64,000 bases of DNA from Cupriavidus malaysiensis (GTDB lineage: Bacteria > Pseudomonadota > Gammaproteobacteria > Burkholderiales > Burkholderiaceae): assembly GCF_001854325.1 (NCBI RefSeq), contig NZ_CP017755.1, positions 124,001-188,000 on the forward strand. The letters run 5' to 3'. The number at the start of each line of letters is the position of its first letter. Position 1 is the first letter of the stretch. Below, piece after piece: positions 24,860-32,927 of the stretch. The notes beneath the pieces are model-generated. The model was not told where the DNA came from, made no database searches, and worked only from the letters and a program-made list of their open reading frames with translations. A program made the translations under genes and the position numbers.

Positions 24860-26017
24860 ATGGCCCTGGATGCCGAATCCTTCTCGCTGCTGCGCGCCTC
24901 GGTGCAGCGTTTCATCGACGAGCGCCTGAAGCCGGCCGAGGACATCCTCGAAGAAACGGACGAGGTGCCGGCCGAGATCGTGGCCGACATGAAGGAGATG
25001 GGCCTGTTCGGCATCTCCATTCCCGAGAATTACGGTGGCATCGGCCTGTCGATGTCGCAGGAGTGCGATGTGGTCTACGACCTGGGCCACACCGCCTTCG
25101 CCTTCCGCTCGGTGTTCGGCACCAACGTCGGCATCGGTTCGCAGGGCATCCTGATGGATGGCACCGAAGCGCAGAAGGAGGACTACCTGCCGCGCATCGC
25201 CAGCGGCGAGCTGATCATCTCGTTTGCGCTGACCGAGCCGAACGCGGGCTCCGACGCCGCTTCGCTGCAGACCAAGGCCGAGCTGGATGGCGACCACTAT
25301 GTCATCAACGGCACCAAGCGCTTCATCACCAACGCGCCGCGCGCCGGCGCCTTCACGCTGATGGCGCGTACCGGCGGCAGCGGTGCCTCGGGCATCTCGG
25401 CCTTCATCGTGCCGGCCGACACCCCGGGTATCTCGCTCGGCAAGCCTGACAAGAAGATGGGCCAGCGCGGCACCAAGACCTGCGACGTGGTGCTGGACAA
25501 CGTGCGCGTGCCCGCCGCCAACATCATCGGCGGCGTGCCGGGCGTGGGGTTCAAGACCGCGATGAAGGTGCTCGACCGCGGCCGCCTGCACATCTCGGCG
25601 CTGGCCTGCGGCATGGCGCACCGGCTCATCACCGATGCCGTGGCCTATGCCAAGGACCGCAAGCAGTTCGGCCAGCCGATCGCCGACTTCCAGCTGATCC
25701 AGGCCATGCTCGCCGACAGCCAGGCCGAGCTCTACGCCGGCCTGTCGATGGTGCGCGACTGCGCCCAGCGCTACGACGCCAAGACGCCCGGCAAGAGCGA
25801 TCCCGAAGTCAGCATGCTGGCCTCCTGCACCAAGATGTTCTGTACCGAGATGGTGGGCCGCGTGGCCGATCGCGTGGTGCAGATCCATGGCGGCGCCGGT
25901 TATATTGCCGAGTACAAGGCCGAACGCTTCTACCGCGACGTGCGCCTGCTGCGCCTCTACGAGGGCACCACGCAGATCCAGCAGTTGATCATCGCCAAGC
26001 AGCTGTTGCGCGACTGA
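24860..26017 (+). CDS. Acyl-CoA dehydrogenase
   Basis: An FAD enzyme that introduces the alpha-beta double bond into an acyl-CoA, passing electrons to ETF. Signatures seen are SFALTEPNAGSDAASL in the middle domain, the C-terminal GGAGYIAEYKAERFYRD and YEGTTQIQQLIIA, where the catalytic Glu of the YEG motif resides. At 385 aa it matches short- and branched-chain dehydrogenases. It is divergent from a LysR gene and 6 bp ahead of an unknown gene. No CoA ligase or hydratase is adjacent. The acyl specificity is unknown. Confidence 0.93.
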   Translation: MALDAESFSLLRASVQRFIDERLKPAEDILEETDEVPAEIVADMKEMGLFGISIPENYGGIGLSMSQECDVVYDLGHTAFAFRSVFGTNVGIGSQGILMDGTEAQKEDYLPRIASGELIISFALTEPNAGSDAASLQTKAELDGDHYVINGTKRFITNAPRAGAFTLMARTGGSGASGISAFIVPADTPGISLGKPDKKMGQRGTKTCDVVLDNVRVPAANIIGGVPGVGFKTAMKVLDRGRLHISALACGMAHRLITDAVAYAKDRKQFGQPIADFQLIQAMLADSQAELYAGLSMVRDCAQRYDAKTPGKSDPEVSMLASCTKMFCTEMVGRVADRVVQIHGGAGYIAEYKAERFYRDVRLLRLYEGTTQIQQLIIAKQLLRD

Positions 26018-26023
26018 GGCGCC

Positions 26024-26632
26024 GTGGGCACCGTCAAACCCGCCGGTGCGGCGCAGCGCACCACCTTGCGCGCGGTCGTCGCCACCTATCGCGGCGCGGT
26101 GCCGGCGTATACGCTGATCGCCACGCCGGCCATGCTGCAGGCCCTGTGCGAGCCGCACCTGCCGGCCCGCGCGGTCGTCGACCCGAGGGCCCGTGCCCAC
26201 CGCGAGATGCTGCGCGGCTACGTGCGCGACAGCCGTATCGCCTTGCCCGGCGCGGTGGTGGTGGCAGTGGCCGGCGGTCGTATGCGCTGCGAAGCCGACC
26301 ACCTCTATGTGCTGGAACTGGAGCCGGAGGCCGGCGACCGGCTGATCGTGCTGGACGGTGCCGAGCGCCTGGCGGAACTGGCGCGCAGCCCTTGGGGCGC
26401 ATGCCAGACCTATGTCTCGGCGGTGCCTTGGCAGGGAGGTGTCGCCCGCGAGGCGGCTGCGGCCGTGGCCGTGGCGTGCGACGGGGGGATGGCCGCGATG
26501 CTGGCACAGATGCGCGCGGCCGGAACCACGCCGGCGGTGGCCGCGCCACCGCCCGGCGACGATGCAGGCATGGCCGCGGCGGTCCGCTCGGCCGCGGCAC
26601 GCTGGGCCAACGCCGCGCGCGTCTGGCACTGA
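26024..26632 (+). CDS. Unrecognised protein downstream of acyl-CoA dehydrogenase
   Basis: A 202-aa product from a GTG start 6 bp after the dehydrogenase stop, so probably co-transcribed. I do not recognise the family. The first 130 residues have a balanced, protein-like composition with an RAHREMLRGYVRDSRIALPG segment and then LIVLDGAERLAELARSP. This order loosely resembles a DGQHR/ParB-like domain, with DGAERL where DGQHRL would be, but the resemblance is only by eye. The last 70 residues are Ala-rich and may be disordered or helical. No signal peptide or membrane segment is seen. Confidence 0.55.
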   Translation: MGTVKPAGAAQRTTLRAVVATYRGAVPAYTLIATPAMLQALCEPHLPARAVVDPRARAHREMLRGYVRDSRIALPGAVVVAVAGGRMRCEADHLYVLELEPEAGDRLIVLDGAERLAELARSPWGACQTYVSAVPWQGGVAREAAAAVAVACDGGMAAMLAQMRAAGTTPAVAAPPPGDDAGMAAAVRSAAARWANAARVWH

Positions 26633-26982
26633 TTTCGCGCAGGACCCGGCGCGTCGGCCGGAGACGGCCTGCCGCGCCTGCCATGCCTGTCACGCGCATG
26701 CCTGTGGGCGGCGGCGTGGGTGCCGCTGCCTGGCCGCATTGATCCGCTGCGGGCCGCAGCCGGGGTTTGCCGGCAGGCCGGCCGCCATGTGGAAAGAATG
26801 GAATCGCGGGATGCGGTGGCTGCGCGCCGGACCGCCTGAGCACCGGCGGTGCCGGCCGTCTCGCCAGCGCAGCCGCATGTCGCGGCGCTGTCAGATCTTC
26901 AGAACCTTCCCTTGGATCACCGCATTGGGTCACCGGCCTCAGCCGGGGCCGAAGCTATGGCGGCATCGCGGCGCCCGCCGCA
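26633..26982. other. Gene-free 350-bp stretch
   Basis: This lies between the unknown gene and the LexA-linked gene, both of which end into it. Open frames here are GC-rich shadows with Arg/Ala/Pro-dominated translations. I see no terminator with a T run, no repeat and no promoter I would defend. Confidence 0.5.
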
Positions 26983-27357
26983 TCACTCCGGCCAGACGGC
27001 GTCCACGTCGCGCAGCAGGTGGCCGGCCAGGATGTAGTCGCCGAGGCGGCTCGCCTTGGCTTCGAGCTCGAGCAGCTCGCGGTCGGCCAGCGTGCCCAGG
27101 TCGAACTGGCAATAGAGATTGCGCTGCCGGAAGGTCGACTTGGGCCGCGCCAGCCCTTCGACCAGGGCTTCACGGGAACGAACGGCGATGCTCTCCTGCC
27201 CGCGGTACTGCACCTTGATGCCGCGCTTGTCCCCGAGCCTGCCGAGTTCGACGGCATCCTGCCATCCGGTTTCATAGTCCAGCTCAAGCGCCAGCACGCC
27301 TTCGGTGGCGAGAAGCCGGAGCGCTTCCGCCTTGCTGCCAGCTCGCACGATCGACAT
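26983..27357 (-). CDS. Unknown small protein with a LexA-type operator
   Basis: This codes for 124 aa, starting at an ATG preceded by an AGAGG Shine-Dalgarno. I do not recognise the family. The protein is charged and soluble, with no signal or membrane segment. An N-terminal helix (SKAEALRLLATEG) is followed by a strand-rich middle and a C-terminal ADRELLELEAKASRLGDYI helix, ending AVWPE. A perfect CTGT-N8-ACAG site lies 25-40 bp upstream of the start codon, overlapping TATAAG and TATATT -10-like hexamers. Induction by DNA damage is therefore the best prediction. The codon pattern is normal for the window. Function is unknown. Confidence 0.75.
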   Translation of the reverse strand: MSIVRAGSKAEALRLLATEGVLALELDYETGWQDAVELGRLGDKRGIKVQYRGQESIAVRSREALVEGLARPKSTFRQRNLYCQFDLGTLADRELLELEAKASRLGDYILAGHLLRDVDAVWPE

Positions 27358-27381
27358 CCACACCTCTTGTATCGACTTATA

Positions 27382-27397
27382 CTGTACGAATATACAG
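27382..27397 (-). promoter_or_regulatory. LexA (SOS) box
   Basis: CTGT and ACAG are separated by exactly 8 bases, the LexA operator used in beta- and gammaproteobacteria. It is flanked by T and A bases as in the consensus. It lies directly upstream of the small gene at 26983-27357, and about 245 bp from the Ada-AlkA gene on the other side. Confidence 0.7.
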
Positions 27398-27641
27398 GCA
27401 ATGCCGGGGTGCCGGCAAGGACTGCAGCCTGCCGGCCGCCGCACGGCGCCCGCCGTGCCGGAGACCGGCCGTGTTCCATCCTCCTCGGAGTCGTGTGAAG
27501 AACGGCGCCGGGGCGCCATCCGCCGCCCCATTCTAGCGGTGGCGGGTGCAGTCGATGTGACACCTCCCCCATTGGTCGGGAATGCAAGGCGCAGGTCCGA
27601 ATCCAGCCAGTTTCCGCCGCGCGGGAGGGTAGGATGAGGCC

Positions 27642-29084
27642 ATGGAACTCGATCCCGACACCTGCTACAAGGCCATTGCCTCGCGCGACCGCCGCTTCGA
27701 CGGGCGCTTCTTCGTCGGCGTCTCGTCGACCGGGGTGTATTGCCGGCCCATCTGCGCGGTGCGCACGCCCAAGCCGCAGAACTGCAGCTTCTATGAAAGC
27801 GCCGCGGCCGCCGAGAAGCATGGCTTCCGCCCCTGCCTGCGCTGCCGGCCCGAGCTGGCGCCGGGGCACGGCCTGGCCGATATCTCGGGGCGCCTGGCAC
27901 AGGCTGCGGCCACCCTGATCGAAGAGGGCCAGATGGCCGAGAGCGGGGTGGCCGGGCTGGCGCAGCGTGTCGGTGTCAGCGAGCGCCACCTGCGCCGCCT
28001 GTTCGAGGCCCAGTTCGGCGTCTCGGTACTGGAATACGCGCAGACTCAGCGCCTGCTGCTGGCCAAGCGATTGCTGACCGACACCGTGATGCCGGTGACC
28101 GAGGTGGCGCTGGCCGCCGGCTTCGGCAGCGTGCGCCGTTTCAACGATGTGCTGAAGGCCCGCTATGGCCTGACGCCCCTGGCCATGCGCAAGCGCGCCG
28201 CCGACGCGCCGGCGGACCAGTTCGTGTTCGATCTCGGCTACCGGCCGCCGCTGGCCTGGGAGGCCCTGCTCGGGTTTCTCGCCGCGCGCGTGGTGGAGGG
28301 TGTCGAGGCCGTCGACGGCGGCGCCTACGCGCGTACCCTGGCGGTGTCGAGCGGCCGCCGCACCCACCTCGGCTGGTTGCGTGTCGAGCACGTGCCGGCG
28401 CGCTCGGTCCTGCGCGTGACGCTGTCCGGTTCGCTGGCGCATGCGATCCCGCAGGCGCTGGGCAAGGTCCGCCGGCTGTGCGACCTGGGCTGCCGGCCGG
28501 ACGTGGTCGACCGCCACCTGGGCGTGCTGGCCGACGACCTGCCCGGCATGCGCCTGCCCGGCGCGGTCGACGGCTTCGAGATCGCGGTGCGGGCGGTGGC
28601 CGGGCAGGTGGTCTCGGTCAAGCAGGCCCGCGTCATGCTGGCGCGCCTGGCGGCGGCACACGGCCCGCTGCTACCCCAAACCCATGGGCCGCTGCAGCGC
28701 TGCTTCCCGGATGCCGCCACCCTGGCCGCGCTGCCGGCGGGGGCGCTGGCCGCCTGCGGCGTGCCGCCGGCCAAGGCGCGCGCCATCCAGGCCATCGCCG
28801 CCGAGGTGGCGCAGGGCCGGCTGCTGCTGGAGCCGCCGGCCGAGCCGGAGCAGACCGTGGCCCGCTTGTGCGCGCTGCCGGGCGTCGGTGACTGGACCGC
28901 GCAGTATGTCGCCATGCGCGCGCTCGGCTGGCCCGATGCCTTTCCCGCCACCGACTACGCGCTGCGCAAGGTGCTGGAGGCCGATGGCGTGCGCGCCGTC
29001 CAGGCGCACGCCGCCCAGTGGGCGCCCTGGCGCGCCTATGCCGCCGTCCACCTGTGGCGCCGCTATGAGGAGAGCAAGCCATGA
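27642..29084 (+). CDS. alkA: Ada-AlkA fusion: methyl-phosphotriester acceptor and DNA-3-methyladenine glycosylase II
   Basis: This protein has three parts. The N-terminal Ada zinc domain has Cys34, Cys38, Cys65 and Cys68 (VYCRPICAV and CLRCRP), where Cys34 takes a methyl group from DNA phosphotriesters. An AraC-type helix-turn-helix region (about 90-185) includes LAQRVGVSERHLRRLF and AGFGSVRRFNDV. The C-terminal glycosylase has an AlkA N-domain, the HhH segment LPGVGDWTAQYVAMRALG and catalytic Asp438 in FPATDYALR. It excises alkylated bases and probably activates its own operon after methylation. Its stop overlaps the ogt start (ATGA). At 480 aa it matches the known Ada-AlkA class. Confidence 0.93.
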   Translation: MELDPDTCYKAIASRDRRFDGRFFVGVSSTGVYCRPICAVRTPKPQNCSFYESAAAAEKHGFRPCLRCRPELAPGHGLADISGRLAQAAATLIEEGQMAESGVAGLAQRVGVSERHLRRLFEAQFGVSVLEYAQTQRLLLAKRLLTDTVMPVTEVALAAGFGSVRRFNDVLKARYGLTPLAMRKRAADAPADQFVFDLGYRPPLAWEALLGFLAARVVEGVEAVDGGAYARTLAVSSGRRTHLGWLRVEHVPARSVLRVTLSGSLAHAIPQALGKVRRLCDLGCRPDVVDRHLGVLADDLPGMRLPGAVDGFEIAVRAVAGQVVSVKQARVMLARLAAAHGPLLPQTHGPLQRCFPDAATLAALPAGALAACGVPPAKARAIQAIAAEVAQGRLLLEPPAEPEQTVARLCALPGVGDWTAQYVAMRALGWPDAFPATDYALRKVLEADGVRAVQAHAAQWAPWRAYAAVHLWRRYEESKP

Positions 29085-29617
29085 TCAGCCATCGTCTCAT
29101 CGCCAGCCCGCTGGGCGACATCCTGCTGCGCGCCGACGGCGCACGGCTGACCGGCGCCTACTTCTCCGGCCAGAAGTACCACCCGGCCGGCGTGGTGCCG
29201 ACGGCCGCGCCGCCGGCCGCATCGGCCCGCCTGTTCGAGCAGGCGGCGGACGAGCTGGCCGACTATTTCCGCGCCGGCGCGCCGCGCTTCACCGTGCCGC
29301 TGGGGCTGGTCGGGAGCCCGTTCCAGCGCCGCGTGTGGCAGGCCCTGCTGGCGATCGCGCCGGGCAGCACGCGCACCTATGGCGAGATCGCGCGGGAGCT
29401 GGGGCTGGCCGCGGGGCATGCGCGCGCGGTCGGGGGCGCGGTCGGGCGCAATCCGCTCTCGGTGCTGGTGCCCTGCCATCGCGTGCTTGGCGCCGACGGC
29501 AGCCTGACCGGCTATGCGGGCGGCGTGGAGCGCAAGCGCTTCCTGCTGCGGCTGGAAGCCGATGCCGCGGCGGCGCGGTCGCCGTTGCTGCATGCGGCCG
29601 CGCTGGCCGCCGCCTGA
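29081..29617 (+). CDS. ogt: Methylated-DNA-protein-cysteine S-methyltransferase
   Basis: This suicide repair protein removes the methyl group from O6-methylguanine. The active-site motif PCHRVLG carries acceptor Cys132, preceded by the VGRNPLSVLVPC region and the arginine-finger helix block FQRRVWQALLAIAPG. At 178 aa it matches Ogt. It overlaps alkA by 4 bp and is followed 11 bp later by thpR. The three genes form one repair-related transcript. The stop region carries a 10-bp tandem duplication. Confidence 0.95.
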   Translation: MISHRLIASPLGDILLRADGARLTGAYFSGQKYHPAGVVPTAAPPAASARLFEQAADELADYFRAGAPRFTVPLGLVGSPFQRRVWQALLAIAPGSTRTYGEIARELGLAAGHARAVGGAVGRNPLSVLVPCHRVLGADGSLTGYAGGVERKRFLLRLEADAAAARSPLLHAAALAAA

Positions 29618-29632
29618 GGTGGCCTGAGATGG
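29613..29632. repeat. 10-bp tandem duplication at the ogt stop
   Basis: CCTGAGGTGG is followed directly by CCTGAGATGG. The first TGA is the ogt stop, and the second copy supplies the ATG of the next gene at 29629. Confidence 0.7.
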
Positions 29633-30294
29633 TGCGGGCGGGGCAGCCTGCGCCGGCAGGGGCGACGGCCCCGGACGCGGCCGGCCGCGGCGAGCCGGGC
29701 GCCGCCACGGTGCGCCTGTTCGTCGCCGTCGACGTGCCGCCGGCACTGGCGGCAGCGCTGCTGGCGACGCTGCCGCGCGACGCCGCCGTCCGCCCGGCGC
29801 CGGTGGCGCAGGTCCATCTGACCTTGTGCTTTCTCGGTGCTTGTGCGGCGCCGGCGGTCGCGCAGGTGGAGCACGCGCTGGCCGGTGTGACGTCGCCCGC
29901 CTTCACGCTGGTGCCGCGCGATGGCGGCCGCTTCCGCGGCCGCCAGGGCAGTGTGCTCTGGATCGGTGTGGCGGATCCGGCGCCGCTGCGGGCGCTGCAC
30001 GAGGCGGTGCGCTCCGCGCTGCGCGAGGCGGGGCTGTCCTTGCCGCGCGAGCGCTTCCTGCCGCACCTGACCGTCGCCCGCTGCCGGCCTGGCGCGCCGG
30101 AACCGCTGCTGCAGGCGTGGCTGGCCGCGCGGCGCGGGGCTGCCTGGCCGGCCGTCGAGGTCGGCCGCTTCCTGCTCTATGCGAGCGAACTGTCTCCGGG
30201 CGGCGCGCGCCACCATGTCTTGCGGGCCTTCCCGCTGGCGCCTTCAGGCCAGCTTGCTGAACCCGAGCGCCAGCCCCAGGCTGACCAGGGCTGA
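29629..30294 (+). CDS. thpR: RNA 2',3'-cyclic phosphodiesterase (2H family)
   Basis: A 2H-phosphoesterase that opens 2',3'-cyclic phosphates on RNA. The two catalytic HxTx motifs are visible as HLTLCF and HLTVAR, about 80 residues apart. A 27-residue Ala/Gly-rich N-terminal stretch precedes the first strand VRLFVAVDVPP, so translation may begin further in. The C-terminal 17 codons overlap the convergent lysE-type gene by 51 bp. Operon position after ogt suggests co-expression with alkylation repair. Confidence 0.9.
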   Translation: MVRAGQPAPAGATAPDAAGRGEPGAATVRLFVAVDVPPALAAALLATLPRDAAVRPAPVAQVHLTLCFLGACAAPAVAQVEHALAGVTSPAFTLVPRDGGRFRGRQGSVLWIGVADPAPLRALHEAVRSALREAGLSLPRERFLPHLTVARCRPGAPEPLLQAWLAARRGAAWPAVEVGRFLLYASELSPGGARHHVLRAFPLAPSGQLAEPERQPQADQG

Positions 30295-30867
30295 GCCGAT
30301 GCAGCGGTCGAGCAGGCGGGCATGGCGGAGCAAGGCCACGCGCAGTGCCGGCGCGGCGAAGCAGCAGGCCACCAGGCTGAACCACGCCAGGTGGGCGGCC
30401 GACATGAACAAGCCATAGCCGAACTGCGCCGGCAAGGGGGTCTGCGCGTCCACCACCTGGGTGTAGGTGCTGACCACGAACAGCGTGGTCTTGGGATTGA
30501 GCGCATTGGTCAGGAACCCCATGCGCAGTGCCGCGCGCGCGGGCAGGGCTTCCGGCTCCTGCCGTACCGGCCCGGCGGGCGGCGGCCGGCGCCAGGTCTG
30601 GATGCCGATCCACACCAGGTAGGCCGCGCCGAGCAGCTTCACCACGTACAGCAGGCCGTGCGCGTGCTGCATCAGCAGGGTCACGCCGAACATGGTGTAG
30701 AAGACGTGGACCTGCACCCCGAGCGCGATGCCCAGCGCACCCAGCAGGCCCGCGCGGCGGCCGTGCCGGTAACTGTTGCGGACCACCATGGCGAAGTCCG
30801 GCCCTGGGCTGACGACAGCCAGCACGGTGATGGCGGCGACGGCGAGTACCTCGGTCGTTGAGCTCAT
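30244..30867 (-). CDS. LysE/RhtB-family amino acid exporter
   Basis: A six-helix exporter of amino acids or their derivatives. The family signature SPGPDFAMVVRNS with the following Gly-rich helix is at residues 20-50, and TNALNPKTTLFVVSTY marks the central loop. At 207 aa it is full length. It diverges from a LysR gene at 30999 that probably controls it, and its 3' end overlaps thpR. The substrate is unknown. Confidence 0.92.
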   Translation of the reverse strand: MSSTTEVLAVAAITVLAVVSPGPDFAMVVRNSYRHGRRAGLLGALGIALGVQVHVFYTMFGVTLLMQHAHGLLYVVKLLGAAYLVWIGIQTWRRPPPAGPVRQEPEALPARAALRMGFLTNALNPKTTLFVVSTYTQVVDAQTPLPAQFGYGLFMSAAHLAWFSLVACCFAAPALRVALLRHARLLDRCIGSALVSLGLALGFSKLA

Positions 30868-30924
30868 TCTGCTAGTTTTCCTATCCTGTTTCGTTGCCGG
30901 CCGGACACCCGATGTCTAGCCATC

Positions 30925-30943
30925 TGTCGATATTCTGTTGACA
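30925..30943. promoter_or_regulatory. Candidate LysR-type site between LysE and LysR genes
   Basis: TGTC and GACA are separated by 11 bases, the T-N11-A arrangement of LysR operators. The right arm is part of a perfect TTGACA (30938-30943) on the plus strand. A matching -10 at normal spacing is not clear. Confidence 0.35.
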
Positions 30944-30998
30944 ATCCGGCCGAAGAAAAAGCGAGTTATCCTGCGCCTGATACGTGAGGAAAACTGAC

Positions 30999-31904
30999 AT
31001 GAAAGAGGGCAGGTCGGTGCACTGGCTGGGAGCCATCCGCTTCTTCGAGGCGGCGGCGCGGCATGGAAGTTTCGTGCGCGCCGCCGAGGAACTGCACCTG
31101 ACCCACGGGGCGGTCAGCCGGCAGATCCGCCAGCTCGAGGAAGTGCTGGGCACGCCCTTGTTCGAGCGCCGCAACCGGGCTGTGCACCTGACCGACGCCG
31201 GACGCACGCTCCAGGCCGCGGCCAGCCAGTCGCTCGAACTGCTGGCGGCGGCGGCCGAACGCATCCGCGCCGGCAGCCGTGCGCGTGCCCTGGTGTTGTC
31301 CTGCGAGCCGACCATCGCCATGCGCTGGCTGATCCCGCGTCTGCCGCTGCTGGCGGCCAGCCACCCGGACATCGAGGTGCATCTGCTGGCTGCCGGCGGG
31401 CCGATCGATTTCTCCCGCAGCGGCGCCGACCTGGCGTTGCGGCGCAATGATTTCCCCTTCGACGCCCGCCTGCACGTGGCGGAGGTGGTGCCCGAGTGGG
31501 TGGGGCCCGTTTGCCGGCCGGACCTGGCCGCCGGCTTGGCGGGCGAGGGGGCGCCGCCGCCGCGCCTGCACACGCGCACGCGGCCGGATGCGTGGGCGGC
31601 CTGGCAGCGGGCCTCGGGGGCAACGCTGCGCCCGGGTGCAGAGGCCTGGTACGAACACTTCTACCTGAGCCTGCAGGCCGCCGCCGCGGGTCTGGGCTGC
31701 GCGCTGGCCTCGCGCCTGATGGCGGCCGACGAGCTGGCCGACCGCCGCCTGGCGGCCCCCTTCGGCTTCGTTCGCGACGGCTCGGCCTACTGCCTGCTGT
31801 CGCCGCGCCCGATCGACGGGGATCCCCGCCGTGCTGCCGTGCTCGACTGGCTGCGGGCGCAGGCCCATGCCTGCCAGCCGGCCGCGGCGGGGCTGGCCGA
31901 ATAG
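30999..31904 (+). CDS. LysR-family transcriptional regulator, GcvA-like
   Basis: The DNA-binding helix region AIRFFEAAARHGSFVRAAEE with VSRQIRQLEEVLG is typical of the GcvA branch. An effector domain follows, ending near PAAAGLAE. A GTG start 15 bp upstream is possible, but GAGGA sits 8 nt before the ATG at 30999, so that is chosen, giving 301 aa. It diverges from a LysE exporter, which is a common regulator-target pair. The ligand is probably an amino acid. Confidence 0.9.
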   Translation: MKEGRSVHWLGAIRFFEAAARHGSFVRAAEELHLTHGAVSRQIRQLEEVLGTPLFERRNRAVHLTDAGRTLQAAASQSLELLAAAAERIRAGSRARALVLSCEPTIAMRWLIPRLPLLAASHPDIEVHLLAAGGPIDFSRSGADLALRRNDFPFDARLHVAEVVPEWVGPVCRPDLAAGLAGEGAPPPRLHTRTRPDAWAAWQRASGATLRPGAEAWYEHFYLSLQAAAAGLGCALASRLMAADELADRRLAAPFGFVRDGSAYCLLSPRPIDGDPRRAAVLDWLRAQAHACQPAAAGLAE

Positions 31905-31942
31905 CCGATGCCGGTCGCGGCGTGATTCCGGCACCTCTTTGC

Positions 31943-31969
31943 TCAAGTTTTGCTCCGGGCGGCCGAAGG
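31943..31969 (+). promoter_or_regulatory. Sigma-28 (FliA) promoter candidate for the flagellar brake gene
   Basis: TCAAGTTT is followed after exactly 11 bases by GCCGAAGG. The FliA consensus is TAAAGTTT-N11-GCCGATAA, so 7 of 8 and 5 to 6 of 8 positions agree with perfect spacing. It lies about 135 bp before the ycgR start, which is a known class III flagellar gene in enterics. Confidence 0.55.
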
Positions 31970-32104
31970 CCTAGTGAGGCCTTGCGCGGGGACGGGAAGC
32001 ACGCTTAACATGCGGGCGCCCATCTCCTTCGCCCGGCTGCGACCCCTCCGGCGCCGCGTCCCCAGGTCCGTGCGCCGTCGAATTCCTAGTGTTTGCGTGA
32101 AGTC

Positions 32105-32875
32105 ATGAACTTTGAAGATTCCTCCGAGCCGTCCCAGGCCGAACTCGAACAGGCCTCGGATGAATCGAGCCCGATGTCTGACGAGCGCTACCGGCTCACG
32201 CATCCCTCCCAGATCGGCACCGTGCTGCGGGATCTCGCCTGGCAGAAGTGCATCGTCAATGTGCACGCACGCAGCGGCCATGACCTGGTGACGACGGTGT
32301 TGCACGTCGATCCCGCCGCGCGCAGCTTCGTCTTCGACTGGTCCCGCTCGGAGACCGAGTGCGAGGCCCTGCTGGAGTCGAGCGAGAATGCGTTTTCCGC
32401 CTCGCTGCGCGGCGTGCCGGTGAACTTCGTGATCGGCAAGCCGGCGGCCACCGATTTCCAGGGCGGGCCGGCCTTCGTCGCCAGCTTTCCCGAGAAGCTC
32501 TACCACTTCCAGCGCCGCCGCCATTTCCGCGCGCGCACGCTGGTCACCAAGGGCTATAGCTGCGAATTGCGGACACCGAAGGGCCAGGTGATGAAGCTGG
32601 ACATCGCCGACCTGTCGCTGTCCGGCGTCGGCCTGCGTTCCAAGGCACTGGGCGTGGAGCAACTGCCATCGGGCGCGGTGCTGGAGAAGTGCGTGCTCGA
32701 TTTCCGCGAACTCGGCAAGCTGACCGTCAACCTGCAGGTCGTCGGCCATTGGGCCGTATCCAGCCAGAACGGCGGCATCTATCACTTCGGCTGCGCTTTC
32801 TCCTCGCTCGACGGCCGTCTCGAGAACTTCCTGCAGCGTCTCGTGTTCCAGCTCGAACTGGCGCACCGCGGCTGA
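32105..32875 (+). CDS. ycgR: Flagellar brake protein YcgR (PilZ domain)
   Basis: This c-di-GMP effector slows the flagellar motor. An N-terminal YcgR domain (about residues 25-130) is followed by a PilZ domain. The c-di-GMP contacts are visible as QRRRHFRART and DIADLSLSGVGL. At 256 aa it is the normal length. A GTG 12 bp upstream is an alternative start, but the ATG of MNFEDSS is preferred. A FliA-like promoter lies upstream, and a C(TTCG)G hairpin follows the gene. No other flagellar genes are in the window. Confidence 0.92.
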   Translation: MNFEDSSEPSQAELEQASDESSPMSDERYRLTHPSQIGTVLRDLAWQKCIVNVHARSGHDLVTTVLHVDPAARSFVFDWSRSETECEALLESSENAFSASLRGVPVNFVIGKPAATDFQGGPAFVASFPEKLYHFQRRRHFRARTLVTKGYSCELRTPKGQVMKLDIADLSLSGVGLRSKALGVEQLPSGAVLEKCVLDFRELGKLTVNLQVVGHWAVSSQNGGIYHFGCAFSSLDGRLENFLQRLVFQLELAHRG

Positions 32876-32890
32876 GCCCGCCCAGGCTCG

Positions 32891-32915
32891 CGCCGCTCTC
32901 CTTCGGGGAGCGGCG
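32891..32915. terminator. UUCG hairpin between convergent ycgR and IclR genes
   Basis: CGCCGCTCTCC and GGGGAGCGGCG pair over 11 positions (one G-T) around TTC, so the apex forms the very stable C(UUCG)G tetraloop. No long T run follows on either strand. It sits between two convergent genes and could serve both. Confidence 0.5.
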
Positions 32916-32927
32916 ACCTTGCGCCGT

